Part shown: positions 18,764 to 27,600 of the stretch, one piece after another
Numbering within the stretch: position 1 is the stretch's first letter
How the letters are laid out: the number at the start of each line of letters is the position of its first letter
Assembly (NCBI RefSeq): GCF_000281085.1
Contig: NZ_JH767523.1
Span: 146,693 to 210,692, forward strand
DNA length: 64,000 bases
Source: Catenovulum agarivorans YM01
GTDB taxonomy: Bacteria > Pseudomonadota > Gammaproteobacteria > Enterobacterales > Alteromonadaceae
Direction: 5' to 3'
The notes under the pieces: generated by a model
Told to the model about the DNA's origin: nothing
Database searches by the model: none
Seen by the model: only the letters and a program-made list of their open reading frames with translations
Position numbers and translations under genes: made by a program

Positions 18764-19251
18764 AAGCAATATTGGATGGTATTGAAAAAGTTTTAGTATA
18801 TTTGCTGACAGCATTGGTTGCCTTGATTGTTGCGGGTGTTTGTTGGCAAGTGATCTCTCGTTATATTTTACAAGCGCCTAGTTCTGTAACTGAGGAATTA
18901 GCGCGATTTTTATTAATCTGGATAGGTTTGTTTGGTGCGGCTTACGCATATAAACAGGACTCTCATCTAGGGTTAGATATTTTAACCAACCGAATGCAAG
19001 GTTGCCGTAAATTCATCGCAACTCTGTTTGCACATTTATGTGTGTTGACTTTCTCGGTTGTTGTTATGTGTATCGGTGGTGTTGCCTTGGTTAAGTTAAC
19101 CCTAGATCCGGCACAAACCTCAGCCGCTTTAGAGGTTCAGATGGGTTACATATATGCTGCTGTGCCTTTATCAGGTTTATTAATCAGCCTATTTGCAATA
19201 GAAAAAATTATCAATTGCAAACAAACTCAAGTTTGTGAGCAAGGGGAATAA
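18760..19251 (+). CDS. TRAP transporter small permease (DctQ family)
   Basis: A 163-residue inner-membrane protein with four predicted helices, typical of the small TRAP subunit. The family signature SVTEELARFLLIWIGLFGAA lies between helices 1 and 2. It overlaps the receptor gene by four bases (ATGA) and the large permease gene by one, so stoichiometric translation is expected. It partners the large subunit in sodium-driven uptake of the ligand brought by the receptor. Confidence 0.92.
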   Translation: MKAILDGIEKVLVYLLTALVALIVAGVCWQVISRYILQAPSSVTEELARFLLIWIGLFGAAYAYKQDSHLGLDILTNRMQGCRKFIATLFAHLCVLTFSVVVMCIGGVALVKLTLDPAQTSAALEVQMGYIYAAVPLSGLLISLFAIEKIINCKQTQVCEQGE

Positions 19252-20552
19252 TGATGGAATTTTCAGGTTTATTGTTACTCGCAGTATTCTTCTTTTTGTT
19301 AGCGCTGAATGTACCAATTTCATTCAGTATTGGTTTAGCTACCTTAGTGACTATGCTTTACAGCATAGATTTTATTCCCGCCGCAACAACAATTGCACAG
19401 CGTTTAGCTGGTGGTATTAATAGTTTTGCTTTATTGGCAATTCCTTTCTTCGTATTGTCCGGACTCATTATGGGGCAGGGCGGTATTGCTCGGCGGCTAA
19501 TTGAATGTGCTATGGCATTAATTGGTATGCTACCGGGTGGCTTAGCTTTAGTTAACGTAATGTCTTGTACTTTATTTGGTGCGATTTCAGGCTCAGCGGT
19601 TGCAGCAACCAGTGCAATTGGTAGTTTTATGATCCCACAAATGGAAAAGAAGGGTTATGATAAAAACTTTGCAGCTGCATTAACTGGTGCTGCAGCAACT
19701 ACTGGTATGTTGATTCCGCCAAGTAATATCTTAATTATTTACGCGATCGCCAGTGGCGGTGTTTCAATTGCTGCATTATTCGTAGCTGGTTATTTACCAG
19801 GTATTATGGTTGCTTTAGCCTTAATGTTGGTTTGTGCGGGTTACGCAAAAATTAAAGGTTATCCAACAGAAGACCGTTTGCCACTGAAAATTGTAGCGGA
19901 AAAAGTTTTAGCGGCTGTTCCAAGTTTATTACTTATCTTTATCGTTATCGGCGGTATTATTGCTGGTGTGTTTACCGCAACTGAAGCGGGTGCAATCGCG
20001 GTAATTTACTCTTTGATTTTGAGTGTGTTCTTCTATCGTGAAGTTGCGATGAAACAACTTCCGGGTATTTTACTTAAATCAGCTGAAACCACAGCTATTG
20101 TAATGTTGTTAATCGGTGCATCTTCTGCGATGTCGTGGATTTTATCTTATGAAAATATTCCACAAACCATAAGTGAATTTTTGCTGCAGTTGAGTAATAA
20201 TCCATTCTTGATCCTATTAATCATCAACTTAACGCTAATTGTGGTTGGTGCATTTATGGATATGACACCAGCGGTACTGATTTTTACTCCAATATTTTTA
20301 CCAGTTGCAACTGAGCTAGGTATGTCGCCGTTGCACTTCGGTATTATGATTGTGCTTAACTTATCTATTGGTTTATGTTCACCGCCGGTTGGCTCGGTTC
20401 TCTTTGTTAGTTGTGCCGTGGCTAAAACGTCCATTGAGAAAATAATTAGGCCACTTATGCCTTTGTATATCGCTATGTTTATCGTATTGATGTTAGTGAC
20501 TTACATTCCAGGTATCAGCGAGTGGTTACCTAAATTCTTCGGTTTACTTTAA
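19251..20552 (+). CDS. TRAP transporter large permease (DctM family)
   Basis: The 433-residue transport subunit, with about a dozen hydrophobic helices. It shows the DctM features PFFVLSGLIMGQGGIARRL, GAISGSAVAATSAIGSFMIP and MTPAVLIFTPIFLP, and PPVGSVLFVSCAVAK near the end. Start ATG 19251 follows AAGGGGA. It is the last gene of the kduD operon and is followed by a strong terminator. Ligand inferred as a pectin-derived uronate from context only. Confidence 0.94.
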   Translation: MMEFSGLLLLAVFFFLLALNVPISFSIGLATLVTMLYSIDFIPAATTIAQRLAGGINSFALLAIPFFVLSGLIMGQGGIARRLIECAMALIGMLPGGLALVNVMSCTLFGAISGSAVAATSAIGSFMIPQMEKKGYDKNFAAALTGAAATTGMLIPPSNILIIYAIASGGVSIAALFVAGYLPGIMVALALMLVCAGYAKIKGYPTEDRLPLKIVAEKVLAAVPSLLLIFIVIGGIIAGVFTATEAGAIAVIYSLILSVFFYREVAMKQLPGILLKSAETTAIVMLLIGASSAMSWILSYENIPQTISEFLLQLSNNPFLILLIINLTLIVVGAFMDMTPAVLIFTPIFLPVATELGMSPLHFGIMIVLNLSIGLCSPPVGSVLFVSCAVAKTSIEKIIRPLMPLYIAMFIVLMLVTYIPGISEWLPKFFGLL

Positions 20553-20573
20553 TCTATACTGCTCTACATAAAT

Positions 20574-20616
20574 AAACGCTTGGTTTTGGATTCATTTGTT
20601 CAACCAAGCGTTTTTT
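20574..20616 (+). terminator. Intrinsic terminator of the kduD-kduI-TRAP operon
   Basis: A 12-bp stem (AAACGCTTGGTT with AACCAAGCGTTT) separated by a 16-base loop and followed by TTTTTT at 20611-20616, about 20 bases after the dctM-type stop. Confidence 0.92.
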
Positions 20617-20695
20617 AATTCTGAAATTTATTACAAATCCAATTTGAGTTAATTTAACTTTTTGTCTATAAATATTTAACTATAAGTTGACCAAT

Positions 20696-20709
20696 TGCCA
20701 CCGGTGGCA
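20696..20709. promoter_or_regulatory. LacI-type operator C of the pectin locus
   Basis: TGCCACCGGTGGCA, a perfect 14-base palindrome, centred about 92 bases upstream of the GH28 start codon. It is the most symmetric of the four copies and probably close to the ideal binding site. Confidence 0.78.
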
Positions 20710-20794
20710 TATAGTGTCTATATAGTTTGAATTAAATGCAACGCATCAATTATTCTTGAATTTGTTCAAGTAACTAATAAAAACTGGGGTGAAT

Positions 20795-22249
20795 ATGACG
20801 GACTTTAGTAAACGTAAAACATTAAAAGCTATGGGCATAGCTTCAGCGGGCGCTATGACTTTTGCTGGTTCTAGTCTGACTGGTTGTAGCCAAGTCGCCG
20901 ATATGGTTCCTGTTAGTGGTTCGGAGCAAGCAGATAAGTGGACTCGCGAAGTTAAGCGTATTAAAGGCAAAATTAATTTGCCAGTTATTCCAAATCAAGA
21001 CTTTGTAATTACTGATTTTGGCGCAAAAGCAGATGCTAATTTTGTCAATACAGCGGCAATCGCTAAAACCATTGAAGCTGCCAGTAAAGCTGGTGGTGGT
21101 CGTGTTGTTGTACCTGCAGGTACTTTTAGAACTGGTCCAGTGCACTTAGAGTCAAACATCAATTTACATGTTAGCAAAGGTGCAACCCTTGCTTTTATCC
21201 CTGAACCTGAATTGTACAAACCATATGTGTTTACCCGTTGGGAAGGTACAGAGCTAATAGGTTATTCTCCTTTAATCTATGCGTTCAAAAAGAAAAATGT
21301 CGCGATTACCGGTGAAGGTATCTTAGAAGGTGGTGGTAGCAACGACACTTGGTGGCCTTGGAAAGGTAAATGGAAAAAGTCTGATTGGGAAATCAGTGAC
21401 GTAGAAAATCAAAAACACACGCGTGATGCGGTACAAAAAATGGCAGAAGATAATGTGCCAGTTGAACAGCGTGTCTTTGAAAATAACTACTTACGTCCAC
21501 CTTTCATTCAACCGTATTTGTGTGAAAACGTATTAATCGAAGGTGTTACTGTTCGTAATTCTCCATTCTGGTTATTGAACCCTGTGTTATGTACCAGTGT
21601 GACTATACGTAAAGTACATTGTGACAGCTATGGGCCTAACTCTGATGGTTGTGATCCTGAATCTTGTAACTATGTGTTAATTGAAGATTGTATCTTCGAC
21701 ACAGGTGATGACTGTATCGCAATCAAATCAGGTCGTAATGCTGATGGTCGTCGTGTTGCTATGCCATGTCAAAATATCGTTATTGAAAACTGTCAGATGA
21801 AAGCGGGTCATGGCGGTGTGGTAATTGGTAGCGAAATTTCTGGTGGTGTACGTAATTTATATGCACAAAACTGCCAAATGAGCAGTCCAGATCTTGCGCG
21901 TGGTATTCGTATTAAAACCAATTCAATCCGTGGTGGTTTGTTAGAAAACTTAAACTATCGCAATATTGAAATAGGCCATGTTAAAGACGCGGTTGTGGTT
22001 AACTTCTACTATGAAGAAGGTGACGCTGGTAACTTTATTCCAGTACTAAAAGATATTCATATTGATAACCTAAAAGTTGAAAAAGCAAAACGCGCGTTTG
22101 TTGTTAGAGGTTATCCACATACACCAATTTCTGGCATTAGTTTAACTAACATTGATATCAAAGAAGTGACTAATGACAGTGTAATTGAAAATGTTAAAGG
22201 TTTAATCCAGTCAAATATTATGGTGAATGGCAAACCATTTACTATTTAA
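20795..22249 (+). CDS. Glycoside hydrolase family 28 polygalacturonase lipoprotein
   Basis: Right-handed beta-helix hydrolase for homogalacturonan or rhamnogalacturonan. The GH28 catalytic set is complete: NSDGCDPES (Asp), TGDDCIAIKSG (Asp-Asp), GHGGVVIGSE (Gly-His) and RGIRIKT. The N-terminus SKRKTLKAMG, then a hydrophobic stretch ending SLTGC, looks like a KR-variant Tat signal with a lipobox, so the enzyme is probably folded before export and membrane anchored. ATG 20795 (GGGG six bases upstream) is chosen over an in-frame GTG at 20789. It is under operator C; endo or exo action cannot be decided. Confidence 0.92.
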   Translation: MTDFSKRKTLKAMGIASAGAMTFAGSSLTGCSQVADMVPVSGSEQADKWTREVKRIKGKINLPVIPNQDFVITDFGAKADANFVNTAAIAKTIEAASKAGGGRVVVPAGTFRTGPVHLESNINLHVSKGATLAFIPEPELYKPYVFTRWEGTELIGYSPLIYAFKKKNVAITGEGILEGGGSNDTWWPWKGKWKKSDWEISDVENQKHTRDAVQKMAEDNVPVEQRVFENNYLRPPFIQPYLCENVLIEGVTVRNSPFWLLNPVLCTSVTIRKVHCDSYGPNSDGCDPESCNYVLIEDCIFDTGDDCIAIKSGRNADGRRVAMPCQNIVIENCQMKAGHGGVVIGSEISGGVRNLYAQNCQMSSPDLARGIRIKTNSIRGGLLENLNYRNIEIGHVKDAVVVNFYYEEGDAGNFIPVLKDIHIDNLKVEKAKRAFVVRGYPHTPISGISLTNIDIKEVTNDSVIENVKGLIQSNIMVNGKPFTI

Positions 22250-22288
22250 TTGGCTTACTCGTTTTTGTCGTTCCATGTGTGTGTTGTA

Positions 22289-22330
22289 CAGTGTGCCTAG
22301 CTGCGCAAGCGGCTAGCGCACTGCTTTTTT
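22289..22330 (+). terminator. Intrinsic terminator after the GH28 gene
   Basis: A 13-bp GC-rich stem (22289-22301 with 22311-22323, one G-T pair) followed by CTTTTTT. It sits between the GH28 gene and the acetylesterase gene. No operator copy follows it, so the acetylesterase-methylesterase pair may depend on read-through. Confidence 0.85.
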
Positions 22331-22364
22331 GACCTAGTTTATACAATTTGATGGGAGTTGCCTG

Positions 22365-23129
22365 GTGCAGTTAATAAACAAAGTAAACTTAAATGTATTG
22401 TTCCCAAAGGTTTTAATTGGCTGTGTATTTCTGTTGTTAACACAGGTACTACACGCACAGGAAACACAACAGACCCAAGTATTTATTATCGGTGATTCAA
22501 CCGCCAGCTTTTACAAAGCAAATAAATATCCTCGTACAGGCTGGGGGATGCGTTTGCAGCAACATTTAGCTGATTCTGTAACTGTGCATAATTTGGCCGT
22601 TTCAGGCCGAAGCTCTCGAAGTTTTATTAACGAAGGTTACATTTATCCTATTTGGGAACAAATAAATGCAGGTGATTATTTATTAATTCAATTTGGTCAT
22701 AATGATCAGAAAAAAAATAATGACCGCAATACCTTACCTTTTTCAAGCTACCAATTTTATTTAAGCTATTACATTAATAAAGCACGAGAATTGGGTGCAA
22801 CACCTATCTTATTAACTTCTATTAGCCGCTATAAATATGATGAGAATAATCAAGCTGTCGATACACATAAAGATTATCCAGTCGCTATGCGTCAGTTGGC
22901 TACAGAACTTGAAGTACCTTTGATAGATTTAACTGTGAAAACAACTGAGTTATTGAATAAACTCGGACCGGTAAAGGCAAAAGAATTATTCTTGTTTTAT
23001 CAGCCAGGTGAATACCCTTCGTATCCGAAAGGCGTTTCCGATGGTACGCATTTATCTGAGTGGGGCGCTGATCAAGTTGTCGGTTTATTTGTAGATGATC
23101 TTAAGCAATTAGCTCCGGAGTTGTTCTAA
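22365..23129 (+). CDS. SGNH hydrolase, rhamnogalacturonan acetylesterase-like (CE12)
   Basis: Secreted esterase expected to remove acetyl groups from pectin or rhamnogalacturonan. The SGNH blocks are visible: GDSTASFY (nucleophile Ser), SGRSSRSF, FGHNDQKK, and DGTHLSEWG with the catalytic Asp and His. A signal peptide ends near QVLHA-QET. It starts at GTG 22365 with GGGAG seven bases upstream; there is no in-frame ATG nearby. 254 residues fits CE12. Its stop overlaps the start of the pectinesterase gene, so deacetylation and demethylation are translated together. Confidence 0.85.
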   Translation: MQLINKVNLNVLFPKVLIGCVFLLLTQVLHAQETQQTQVFIIGDSTASFYKANKYPRTGWGMRLQQHLADSVTVHNLAVSGRSSRSFINEGYIYPIWEQINAGDYLLIQFGHNDQKKNNDRNTLPFSSYQFYLSYYINKARELGATPILLTSISRYKYDENNQAVDTHKDYPVAMRQLATELEVPLIDLTVKTTELLNKLGPVKAKELFLFYQPGEYPSYPKGVSDGTHLSEWGADQVVGLFVDDLKQLAPELF

Positions 23130-24280
23130 TGAAAATGCCTTTGTTAACAAGCGTTATTGCTTGTGCTTGTATTGTTCTTACCGCGTGTAGCAATAAGATT
23201 ACAGCTAGCCAAGTGAATAATAATGAATTAACCGAGTTATATGTTGTGAGCAACGAGTCTGAAAAGAATAAACTGGTTGATGATGGGAAATACGCTTTTA
23301 CTGAAATCCAGCAGGCCGTCAACTTTGCGCCAACCCATGGTGCAACTATTTATATTGAACCTGGTGTGTATCAACAAAGGGTTGAAATCAATAAACAAAA
23401 TATTAGTTTAATTGGTAGAGATCGTGACAACACAGTTATTGAATATGGTTTGTACGCTGGATTTATTGATCCAGAAAAAGGTAAAAAAATTGGCACGTTT
23501 GGCACAGCGACCTTTCGTGTGACCGAGGCAAACTTCACAGCGAAAAACATTACCATAGCCAATAGTTTTGATTATCCAGCTAATGAAAAATTGGATAAAA
23601 CAGACTCTAGTAAAGTAAATGGTGAACAAGCAGTTGCACTGCAAATATCAGGTAACGCAGACAAAAGTTTATTTATTAATGTGTCTTTATTAGGTTATCA
23701 AGATACGCTATATGCCGACAGCGGCCGTAGCGCATTTATTGACTCGAAAATAAGTGGTCATGTCGATTTTATATTCGGTGCAGGTACAGTATGGTTTGAA
23801 AACAGCGAAATTCAAAGCCGTCGTCGCTATAAAGATGTAAAATACACTGGTTATATCACAGCGCCGAGTACCAGAATTCAAACACCTTATGGTTTTATTT
23901 TTTACAACTGTAAATTGACCAGTGAAGAGGGGGTTACTGATGGGTCTGTGCCGCTTGGTCGGCCTTGGCATCCAACGACGACCTTTTCTGATGGACGATA
24001 TGCTAACCCGTATGCAGTGGGTAATGCTGTATTTATGCGAACTTCAATGGGCGCTCATATTGCAACTGAAGGGTGGAGCTCAATGGGTGGTACAGCTAAA
24101 GACGGTGGTAAAAAAACACAATTTCCCCCAGAAACAGCCCGTTTTTTTGAATACCAAAATACAGGTACAGGTGCAGAGTATGACAGAGAAATCACACCTG
24201 AAATTAGACGTCAGTTAACTGATTTCGAATTTGAACAATTTTATAGTAAATCAGCTGTTTTGAGTGGCTGGTTGGATTAA
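23129..24280 (+). CDS. Pectinesterase lipoprotein (CE8)
   Basis: Hydrolyses methyl esters of homogalacturonan, making it accessible to polygalacturonase and lyases. The lipobox VLTAC (Cys20) marks a lipoprotein. Pectin methylesterase motifs follow in order on the beta-helix: GYQDTLYADSGR with the acid/base Asp, GHVDFIFGAG with the nucleophile Asp, and LGRPWHP with the substrate-binding Arg and Trp. 383 residues, complete. It is the last gene before operator D. Confidence 0.93.
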   Translation: MKMPLLTSVIACACIVLTACSNKITASQVNNNELTELYVVSNESEKNKLVDDGKYAFTEIQQAVNFAPTHGATIYIEPGVYQQRVEINKQNISLIGRDRDNTVIEYGLYAGFIDPEKGKKIGTFGTATFRVTEANFTAKNITIANSFDYPANEKLDKTDSSKVNGEQAVALQISGNADKSLFINVSLLGYQDTLYADSGRSAFIDSKISGHVDFIFGAGTVWFENSEIQSRRRYKDVKYTGYITAPSTRIQTPYGFIFYNCKLTSEEGVTDGSVPLGRPWHPTTTFSDGRYANPYAVGNAVFMRTSMGAHIATEGWSSMGGTAKDGGKKTQFPPETARFFEYQNTGTGAEYDREITPEIRRQLTDFEFEQFYSKSAVLSGWLD

Positions 24281-24285
24281 TTTAT

Positions 24286-24313
24286 CAAGAAATGCCACCG
24301 GTGGTATTTCTTG
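24286..24313. promoter_or_regulatory. LacI-type operator D of the pectin locus
   Basis: Core TGCCACCGGTGGTA at 24293-24306 within a 28-base palindrome broken by one mismatched pair. It is centred about 49 bases before the uxuB start and thus separates the esterase genes from uxuB-kdgK. The long stem could also form a hairpin in the upstream transcript, so a second role as terminator is possible. Confidence 0.75.
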
Positions 24314-24348
24314 TAACAGATATGCAATTTTTATAGAGAGATGTGTTT

Positions 24349-25821
24349 ATGAGATTAAATGAACAGAACCTTGCCGCTAAACTTGATTCATTACCTGCTA
24401 ATGTTCAAGTTGCTCGCTATTCACGTAGTGCAACTAAGATTGGCATTGTGCACTTAGGTTTAGGCGCGTTCCATCGTTCACATCAAGCATTATTCACTGA
24501 GCGCGCGATGAACGAGTGTGGTGGTGATTGGGCCATCTGCGCTGTATCAATGCGAAATGAAACGCTGCAACAGCAACTTTCAGGACAAGATAATTTGTTC
24601 ACTGTTGTTATGAATGATAAAGATACTGATTACCAAATTGTTAGCGCAGTTAAAGAGGTGTTGGTTGCTAAAAATCAACTTGACCAAGTGTTAGCGCGTT
24701 TGACTTCTGCTGACACTAAGCTGGTATCTTTAACTGTAACTGAAAAAGGTTATTGCTTAAATTCAGCTGGTGATTTAGATACCGAATTAGATGCTATAAA
24801 AGCTGATTTAGCCAATCCGTCAGCTCCTACCACTGTAGTTGGCATGTTGGCTTATGGTTTGGCACAGCGTCACGCCGCTGGTACTAAACCGTTTCACGTA
24901 GTTGCTTGTGATAACTTACCTGGCAATGGTGAAAAACTTAAAACTGCAGTGGTGCAATTTGCCAAAGCGGCTAATGCAGAGTTAGCAGAGTGGATTGAGC
25001 AAAATGTTCAGTTCCCAAATACTATGGTGGACTGTATTACTCCGCACACTGAAGATAAAACTGTGCAATTGGTTAAAGATGACCTGGGATTAGAAGATTT
25101 AGCGCCGGTTAACCGTGAAGCTTTCCATCAGTGGGTTATTGAAGATACTTTACCTGCTGAGCGCCCAGCGTGGGAAAAAGTTGGAGTTATCTTTACCAAT
25201 GATGTAGAAGCATTTGAGAATACTAAGTTAAGAATTTTGAATGGCTTGCATTCTATTCTTGCCTATATGGGACCTTTGTTAGGTTACAAGAGTGTTTTTG
25301 AAGCCGTTTCTGACAGCCGCTTAAAAGCGTTTTTACAGTCAATCGCAGCACAAGAAGTTATTCCAACTATTGAAGCGCCAGTTGGGCTTGATCTGCATGA
25401 ATATGCAGCGCAAATTGTGCGTCGTTTTGAAAATCCAAAAATTTGTCACTTGTTAGAACAAATAGCTTGTGACGGCACAATTAAAATTCCTGTTCGTACA
25501 TTACAACCAATATTAGATAACCTCAAAGCCGGTCGTAGCAACAATAATAAGTTGTACTACGTGGTTGCCGCTTGGTTATTGTTCTTGGTCAATAAAGTTG
25601 AAACCGAGCAAACCATTAACGATCCAAAAGCGGCACAATTACACCAAATTATTTCAAATTTTACTGGAGATATTGCTCAAGACGTTAAAACGTTTATGAC
25701 AGCGGAAGGTTTGTTGCCAGAAGCTGTACGTAGTAACTCTGAAGTTATCAACAAAGTCACGGAAGCTTACAAAGTAATTTTGCAGCACAGAACTGATATC
25801 CGAGCTGCATTGCCAATGTAA
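24349..25821 (+). CDS. uxuB: Fructuronate reductase (mannitol dehydrogenase family)
   Basis: NAD-dependent oxidoreductase of the long-chain mannitol dehydrogenase family, about 490 residues. It matches E. coli UxuB through HLGLGAFHRSHQA (nucleotide binding), SLTVTEKGYC, the FPNTMVDCITP segment, QWVIED and the catalytic-region KLRILNGLHS. UxuB converts fructuronate to mannonate; the sister enzyme UxaB acts on tagaturonate, which is what galacturonate would yield, so specificity needs care. ATG 24349 has GAGAG upstream and is preferred over GTG 24343. It forms a unit with kdgK under operator D. Confidence 0.82.
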   Translation: MRLNEQNLAAKLDSLPANVQVARYSRSATKIGIVHLGLGAFHRSHQALFTERAMNECGGDWAICAVSMRNETLQQQLSGQDNLFTVVMNDKDTDYQIVSAVKEVLVAKNQLDQVLARLTSADTKLVSLTVTEKGYCLNSAGDLDTELDAIKADLANPSAPTTVVGMLAYGLAQRHAAGTKPFHVVACDNLPGNGEKLKTAVVQFAKAANAELAEWIEQNVQFPNTMVDCITPHTEDKTVQLVKDDLGLEDLAPVNREAFHQWVIEDTLPAERPAWEKVGVIFTNDVEAFENTKLRILNGLHSILAYMGPLLGYKSVFEAVSDSRLKAFLQSIAAQEVIPTIEAPVGLDLHEYAAQIVRRFENPKICHLLEQIACDGTIKIPVRTLQPILDNLKAGRSNNNKLYYVVAAWLLFLVNKVETEQTINDPKAAQLHQIISNFTGDIAQDVKTFMTAEGLLPEAVRSNSEVINKVTEAYKVILQHRTDIRAALPM

Positions 25822-25831
25822 AGGAATAGCT

Positions 25832-26788
25832 ATGAAGCGAGTTTTATGTTTTGGTGAAGCAATGATCGAAATGGCGCCCGAATTATCAGGGCGCTACAAA
25901 TTAGGGGTTGCAGGAGATACATTAAACATGGCTGTTTATTTAAAACGTTTGGCTGGTTTGGCCGACGTTAATTGCCAAGTTGATTACGTATCTGCAGTTG
26001 GTCAAGATCAAGCTAGCCAAAAGATTATAGATTTTTGTTGGGATGAATTACTCGGTATAGAGCATTTGTATCGTTTGTCAGGTTACAGCTGTGGGTTATA
26101 TATGATCTCAACGGATGAATTTGGTGAGCGTAGCTTTAGTTACTGGCGTAGTAACTCAGCCGCTAGGCAAATTATGCAGCCACTGGCGATGCAACATAGT
26201 TTAAATAACTTGCTTCAATCAGATATATTTTTCTTTTCAGGCATTAGCTTAGCGGTAATTACTGAACAAAGTCGCGACAATTTCTTTGAGCTGTTACATA
26301 AACTTAAAGAAAGTGGTGTGACTGTTGTTTTTGATCCTAACTATCGTCCAGTGTTATGGCACAACAAACAAGAAGCTAAAGAGGCTTTTATTCGAGCGTT
26401 TAAATGTTCTGATATCGTATTGCCGGGAATGGACGATTTACGTGAAGTATTTGCCTGTTACACCAGTAAAGATGTTTTGGCGTTATTTGAGCAGTTTGCT
26501 TGTCGTGAAGTCATTATCAAAAATGGCAGCCAAAGTGTTGTGGCTAAATGTGGTCAAGAACTAACAGAGTTTACCATTACTCCGGTTGAAACTGTTGTAG
26601 ACACAACTTCGGCTGGAGATTCGTTTAATGGCGCTTACATTATGGCGAGAATTCGTGGGGATTCAGTCATTGAAGCAATAGACTTTGCCGCACAGGTTGC
26701 AGCTGAAGTGATTCAGCATAAAGGTGCCATTATACCCAATCAGGCATTGAAAAGTTTTTATTTAAACACTCAGTCTGTCAATAGTTAG
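25832..26788 (+). CDS. kdgK: 2-keto-3-deoxygluconate kinase
   Basis: PfkB-family sugar kinase that phosphorylates KDG, the product of KduD, to KDPG, which the Eda aldolase then splits. Family motifs: GEAMIEM and GVAGDTLNMAVYLKRL at the N-terminus (sugar site) and DTTSAGDSFNGAY with the catalytic Asp near residue 260. 318 residues, normal. It starts 10 bases after uxuB. No eda gene lies in the window. Confidence 0.93.
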   Translation: MKRVLCFGEAMIEMAPELSGRYKLGVAGDTLNMAVYLKRLAGLADVNCQVDYVSAVGQDQASQKIIDFCWDELLGIEHLYRLSGYSCGLYMISTDEFGERSFSYWRSNSAARQIMQPLAMQHSLNNLLQSDIFFFSGISLAVITEQSRDNFFELLHKLKESGVTVVFDPNYRPVLWHNKQEAKEAFIRAFKCSDIVLPGMDDLREVFACYTSKDVLALFEQFACREVIIKNGSQSVVAKCGQELTEFTITPVETVVDTTSAGDSFNGAYIMARIRGDSVIEAIDFAAQVAAEVIQHKGAIIPNQALKSFYLNTQSVNS

Positions 26789-26803
26789 CTTGTTGCAAAT
26801 AAT

Positions 26804-26835
26804 ACAATATAGGGATGATGTAAACCCTATATTGT
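26804..26835. terminator. Hairpin between convergent kdgK and zinc-ribbon gene
   Basis: A perfect 11-bp stem (26804-26814 with 26825-26835) around a 10-base loop lies between two convergent stops, followed on the plus strand by CTCTCTTT. Probably a terminator for kdgK; efficiency uncertain because the T-run is interrupted. Confidence 0.6.
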
Positions 26836-26856
26836 CTCTCTTTAGTCGCCTTCGTT

Positions 26857-27207
26857 TTATACTTTGTGGGTAATTCTTTCTTGTTTTAGTTCAATACGCG
26901 CCTTGCGTTTATTCACAGTATCTATTAATAAAAGCAGCATGGGTACTGCGATGAGGACTACATGCGAGGTGATCGCCAGCCAAGCTATATCTAACAACAC
27001 ACTAATAGCCTGTAAGATTACACTGACTACTATACTCAGGGTAAGGCTTTTAGTCGTCAACCGCTTATTCGACTTACCGGAAAGAATAACCTTTAAGCCC
27101 ATTTGGCAATGGGGGCATAAAATTCTCTGCCGTATGTTATTTCTGTCTAGGTCGTAGGTTTTTGTTTCATTTATTTGTTGTTGGCAACTAGGACACTGCA
27201 ACTGCAT
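26857..27207 (-). CDS. Small membrane protein with N-terminal zinc ribbon
   Basis: Unrecognised 116-residue protein. It begins MQLQCPSCQQQI and continues to ILCPHCQMGLKV, two CxxC pairs that form a likely zinc ribbon (about residues 4-40). Two hydrophobic stretches follow (SLTLSIVVSVILQAISVLLDI and TSHVVLIAVPMLLLLI) and then a basic tail. A double-membrane-span protein with a cytosolic zinc ribbon is the simplest reading. ATG 27207 is chosen over an upstream in-frame TTG (27231). It stands alone between kdgK and ttcA. Confidence 0.7.
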   Translation of the reverse strand: MQLQCPSCQQQINETKTYDLDRNNIRQRILCPHCQMGLKVILSGKSNKRLTTKSLTLSIVVSVILQAISVLLDIAWLAITSHVVLIAVPMLLLLIDTVNKRKARIELKQERITHKV

Positions 27208-27600
27208 AACAACATCACCTCGCGATAACAAATGGTTGAGTAATACCAGAACTGCGAAATATACAAATTGTTATATATCATAGTTTTATCAAATGTTAAA
27301 ATTATTTTAACCAGAACTCTGGATGAGAAATTAGCTAATACCTTGTCATTTAATAAAGTTTATTCATAACTCATCTGGGGGAGGTAGTTATTCTTAGAGC
27401 AAGGTGAATTGGCATATGTAATAGCAGGCTATTACTAGTGAATTCAATGCAGCTATCAGGATAAATAGCTCCTAGAAAGCAAGCTGTTATCTAGAGTTAA
27501 GGCGAGTTTAAGCTTGGTTGTGTATGGTTGACATTGTGCTGGATATGGCCGTAACAGGGTAGTTTAGAAATAACTACCCGGTTTAAATAAGAGTTGTTGT
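27208..27600. other. Gene-free stretch with one small hairpin
   Basis: No credible reading frame, tRNA or repeat family is seen here. The only structure noted is an 8-bp perfect hairpin (27557-27564 with 27572-27579) just downstream of ttcA on its strand; it has no T-run. The promoter of the zinc-ribbon gene should lie at the left of this stretch. Confidence 0.5.
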
